Origin: Candidatus Competibacteraceae bacterium
GTDB lineage: Bacteria > Pseudomonadota > Gammaproteobacteria > Competibacterales > Competibacteraceae
Direction of reading: 5' to 3'
DNA: 6,525 nucleotides
Assembly: GCA_003527885.1 (NCBI GenBank)
Contig: DPWB01000024.1
Coordinates: forward strand, 1-6,525
Under the pieces are notes generated by a model, which saw only the letters and a program-made list of their open reading frames with translations, was not told the DNA's origin and did no database searches. Shown here in pieces: positions 4,572 to 6,525 of this stretch. The translations under genes and the position numbers were made by a program. Positions within the stretch are counted from its first letter, which is position 1. Each line of letters starts with the position of its first letter.

Positions 4572-6525
4572 CGGCAACCCTGCCAATCGGTCCCGCCCGT
4601 CACAGCGTGGCCCACCCGCGCCGATCCGGGCGTGCTGCCCTCGGATCGGCGGCGCTGGTTCTAGCGGTCGGGTTTGCGCTGCTGGCCGTGGATCGCTGGA
4701 TGCCGCCGCCCGCGGAACGCGGCCGTCAGACCTCCACGTTGGTGCTGGATGCGCGGGGCCGCCTGTTGCGGGGCTTCACGGTCGCCGACGGCAACTGGCG
4801 GCTACCGGCGCGGCCCGAGGAGGTGGACCCACTGTATTTGCGCATGTTGCTGGCCTACGAGGACCGGCGCTTCACCAGCCATTTCGGTATCGATCCGCTG
4901 GCGGTGGCGCGCGCGCTGGGCCAATGGCTGCGGCAGGGCCGGGTGGTGTCAGGCGCTTCGACCCTGACCATGCAAACCGCCCGCTTGCTGGAACCACATC
5001 CGCGCGATGTGCTGGGCAAGATCGGCGAGATGGCGCGCGCCCTGCAACTGGAACGGCATTATGACAAGGCCGAAATCCTCGGCTTTTATCTGACGTTGGC
5101 GCCCTTCGGCGGCAACCTGGAAGGGGTGCGGGCGGCGTCTCTGGCTTGGTTTGGCAAGGAACCCACACGGTTGACGGCGGCGGAGGCGGCGCTGCTGGTG
5201 GTGCTGCCGCAAGCGCCGTCGCGGTTGCGCCCGGACCGGTTTCCCGAACGGGCGCGGGCGGCGCGCGACAAAGTGCTGCTACGCATGGGCCAACTCGGCG
5301 TGCTCGACGCCCGAGAGGTGTCGGAATCCCGTCAGGAACCGTTACCTGTCCGACGCCGCCTGACGCCGTTTCTGGCTCCGCACCTCGCCGGCCGGCTCCG
5401 GGCCATGCGCCCGCAAGCGGCAGCCCATTTCACCTTCATCGACCAGGACTTACAGCAAACCCTGGAAACGCTGGCCAAACAGCAACAAAGCCAGTTGGAA
5501 TCGCAAGCCAGCGTAGCGCTGTTGGTGGTGGAAAACCGCAGCCGGCGGGTGCGGGTCTATATCGGCGCCAGCGATTTTTTCGATACGCGCCGAGCCGGGC
5601 AGGTCGACATGGTCCGGGCGATACGTTCGCCGGGTTCGACGCTCAAGCCTTTGGTATACGGCTTGGCGTTCGACGAGCTGCTGATACATCCCGAAACGCT
5701 GATCGAAGACGTTCCCACCCGTTTCGGCGGTTACGCGCCGACCAATTTCCACAATACTTACGCCGGACAATTGACGGTGCGCGAGGCGCTGCAACAATCG
5801 CTGAACGTCCCGGCGGTGGCGGTGCTGGAACAGGTCGGGCCGGCGCGGGTGGCGGCGCGGCTGCGTGAGGTCGGCCTGGCGCCGCACTGGAATGCGGCCT
5901 ATCCCCGACCGGGACTGCCGCTGGTGCTGGGGGGCGTGGGGATGTCGCTGGAACAACTGGTGACGCTGTACGCCGGTTTTGCCAACGGCGGTCTGACCGC
6001 GCCCTTGCGCTTCAGCGAGGCGGACCCGGAAACCTCCGGCCAACCTCTGCTGACGGAGGCGGCGTGCTGGTATCTGACCGATATCCTAGGTAGCGCGCCA
6101 CCGCCCGGCAGCATCCTTTCCCCGAGCAGCGTGGCCCGTCCGCGCCCCATCGCCTACAAAACCGGCACCTCCTACGGTTTTCGCGACGCCTGGGCGTTCG
6201 GCTTCGACGCCGATCATACCGTGGGCATCTGGGTCGGACGGCCGGACGGTTCGCCCAGTCCCGGTCATTACGGCCGCAACACCGCCGCGCCGCTGTTGTT
6301 CCGGGTGTTCGACCTGCTGCCGGAAGCCCGATCTCGACCTGTCGCACCCCCCGCCGGCGTGCTGCAAGTCGGCCGCGAGCAACTGCCGGAACGGCTCCGC
6401 TATTTTCGGACCCGGCCGGCGGCCACCGTCGATGCGCCGCCGCTCGGCATCACGTTTCCGATAGCCGGCTCGACGGTGGAGCTCAGCGGCCGCGACGGCG
6501 CGCTCGTCGAGCTGCCACTGGCCGC
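4568..6525 (+). CDS. pbpC: Penicillin-binding protein 1C (bifunctional), cut by right edge
   Basis: PBP1C is an inner-membrane peptidoglycan synthase with a periplasmic glycosyltransferase and a transpeptidase-type domain. An uninterrupted frame of 652 codons runs off the window; E. coli PBP1C has about 770 residues, so roughly 120 are missing. A basic N-terminus precedes one membrane helix (about 23-41). The GT51 domain shows the catalytic Glu98 in AYEDRRF, HFGIDPLAVARAL, GASTLTMQTARLL (129-141), KIGEMARALQLE and APFGGNLEGVRAASLAWFGK (178-197). The penicillin-binding domain has SxxK at Ser357-Lys360 (SPGSTLKPL), SLN at 411-413 and KTG at 531-533, all intact. The 1C-type C-terminal domain begins near 625 (PLGITFPIAGSTVEL). 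ATG 4568 overlaps the sirtuin stop by 4 bases. In E. coli pbpC lies beside the alpha-2-macroglobulin gene yfhM; that partner is not upstream here and could be beyond the edge. Confidence 0.96.
   Translation, partial: MTATLPIGPARHSVAHPRRSGRAALGSAALVLAVGFALLAVDRWMPPPAERGRQTSTLVLDARGRLLRGFTVADGNWRLPARPEEVDPLYLRMLLAYEDRRFTSHFGIDPLAVARALGQWLRQGRVVSGASTLTMQTARLLEPHPRDVLGKIGEMARALQLERHYDKAEILGFYLTLAPFGGNLEGVRAASLAWFGKEPTRLTAAEAALLVVLPQAPSRLRPDRFPERARAARDKVLLRMGQLGVLDAREVSESRQEPLPVRRRLTPFLAPHLAGRLRAMRPQAAAHFTFIDQDLQQTLETLAKQQQSQLESQASVALLVVENRSRRVRVYIGASDFFDTRRAGQVDMVRAIRSPGSTLKPLVYGLAFDELLIHPETLIEDVPTRFGGYAPTNFHNTYAGQLTVREALQQSLNVPAVAVLEQVGPARVAARLREVGLAPHWNAAYPRPGLPLVLGGVGMSLEQLVTLYAGFANGGLTAPLRFSEADPETSGQPLLTEAACWYLTDILGSAPPPGSILSPSSVARPRPIAYKTGTSYGFRDAWAFGFDADHTVGIWVGRPDGSPSPGHYGRNTAAPLLFRVFDLLPEARSRPVAPPAGVLQVGREQLPERLRYFRTRPAATVDAPPLGITFPIAGSTVELSGRDGALVELPLA

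Noticed and set aside
5146..5868. 240-codon + strand frame inside pbpC
   Set aside because: It overlaps the conserved glycosyltransferase and transpeptidase coding region in another frame and is low-complexity, rich in G, A, P and R.
5450..6043. 197-codon - strand frame opposite pbpC
   Set aside because: It is antisense to the transpeptidase domain with its SxxK and SxN motifs, and its Q/R-rich composition is typical of shadow frames.

Overview
The window comes from a GC-rich proteobacterium, most likely a gammaproteobacterium. The basis is the gene order eno-ftsB-ispD-ispF, which is characteristic of that class, together with close similarity of FtsB, IspD and IspF to the E. coli proteins as I remember them. 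No narrower placement can be supported from the sequence alone.

Left part (1-1959, all + strand): the 3' end of eno (enolase), a gap of about 165 bp with strong inverted repeats, then ftsB (divisome protein), ispD and ispF. ispD starts on a GTG that overlaps the ftsB stop by 4 bases, and ispF follows 25 bases later. IspD and IspF carry out two steps of the MEP isoprenoid pathway. Isoprenoids feed undecaprenyl phosphate, the lipid carrier for peptidoglycan, so a link between a division gene and isoprenoid genes makes biological sense.

Middle part (2010-3451, - strand): a two-gene unit converging on ispF. The upstream gene encodes a small soluble V4R (4-vinyl reductase-type) domain protein. 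The downstream gene encodes a soluble HAMP-like/GGDEF diguanylate cyclase with an intact active site and an intact product-inhibition site. The two overlap by 4 bases (GTGA). My inference is that the V4R protein is the sensory partner of the cyclase.

A very AT-rich gap (about 3452-3692; 21 G+C in the 100 bases 3521-3620) separates this unit from a divergent + strand unit. The gap carries a perfect extended -10 element facing right and a 10-bp palindrome.

Right part (3693-6525, + strand): a class II (SIRT4-like) sirtuin overlaps by 4 bases (ATGA) the start of pbpC, a bifunctional penicillin-binding protein 1C. pbpC is open to the right edge and is cut in its C-terminal domain. No RNA genes, insertion sequences, CRISPR arrays or prophage genes were seen. 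The left part is ordinary core genome. The V4R/cyclase pair and the sirtuin/pbpC pair are the parts worth following up.
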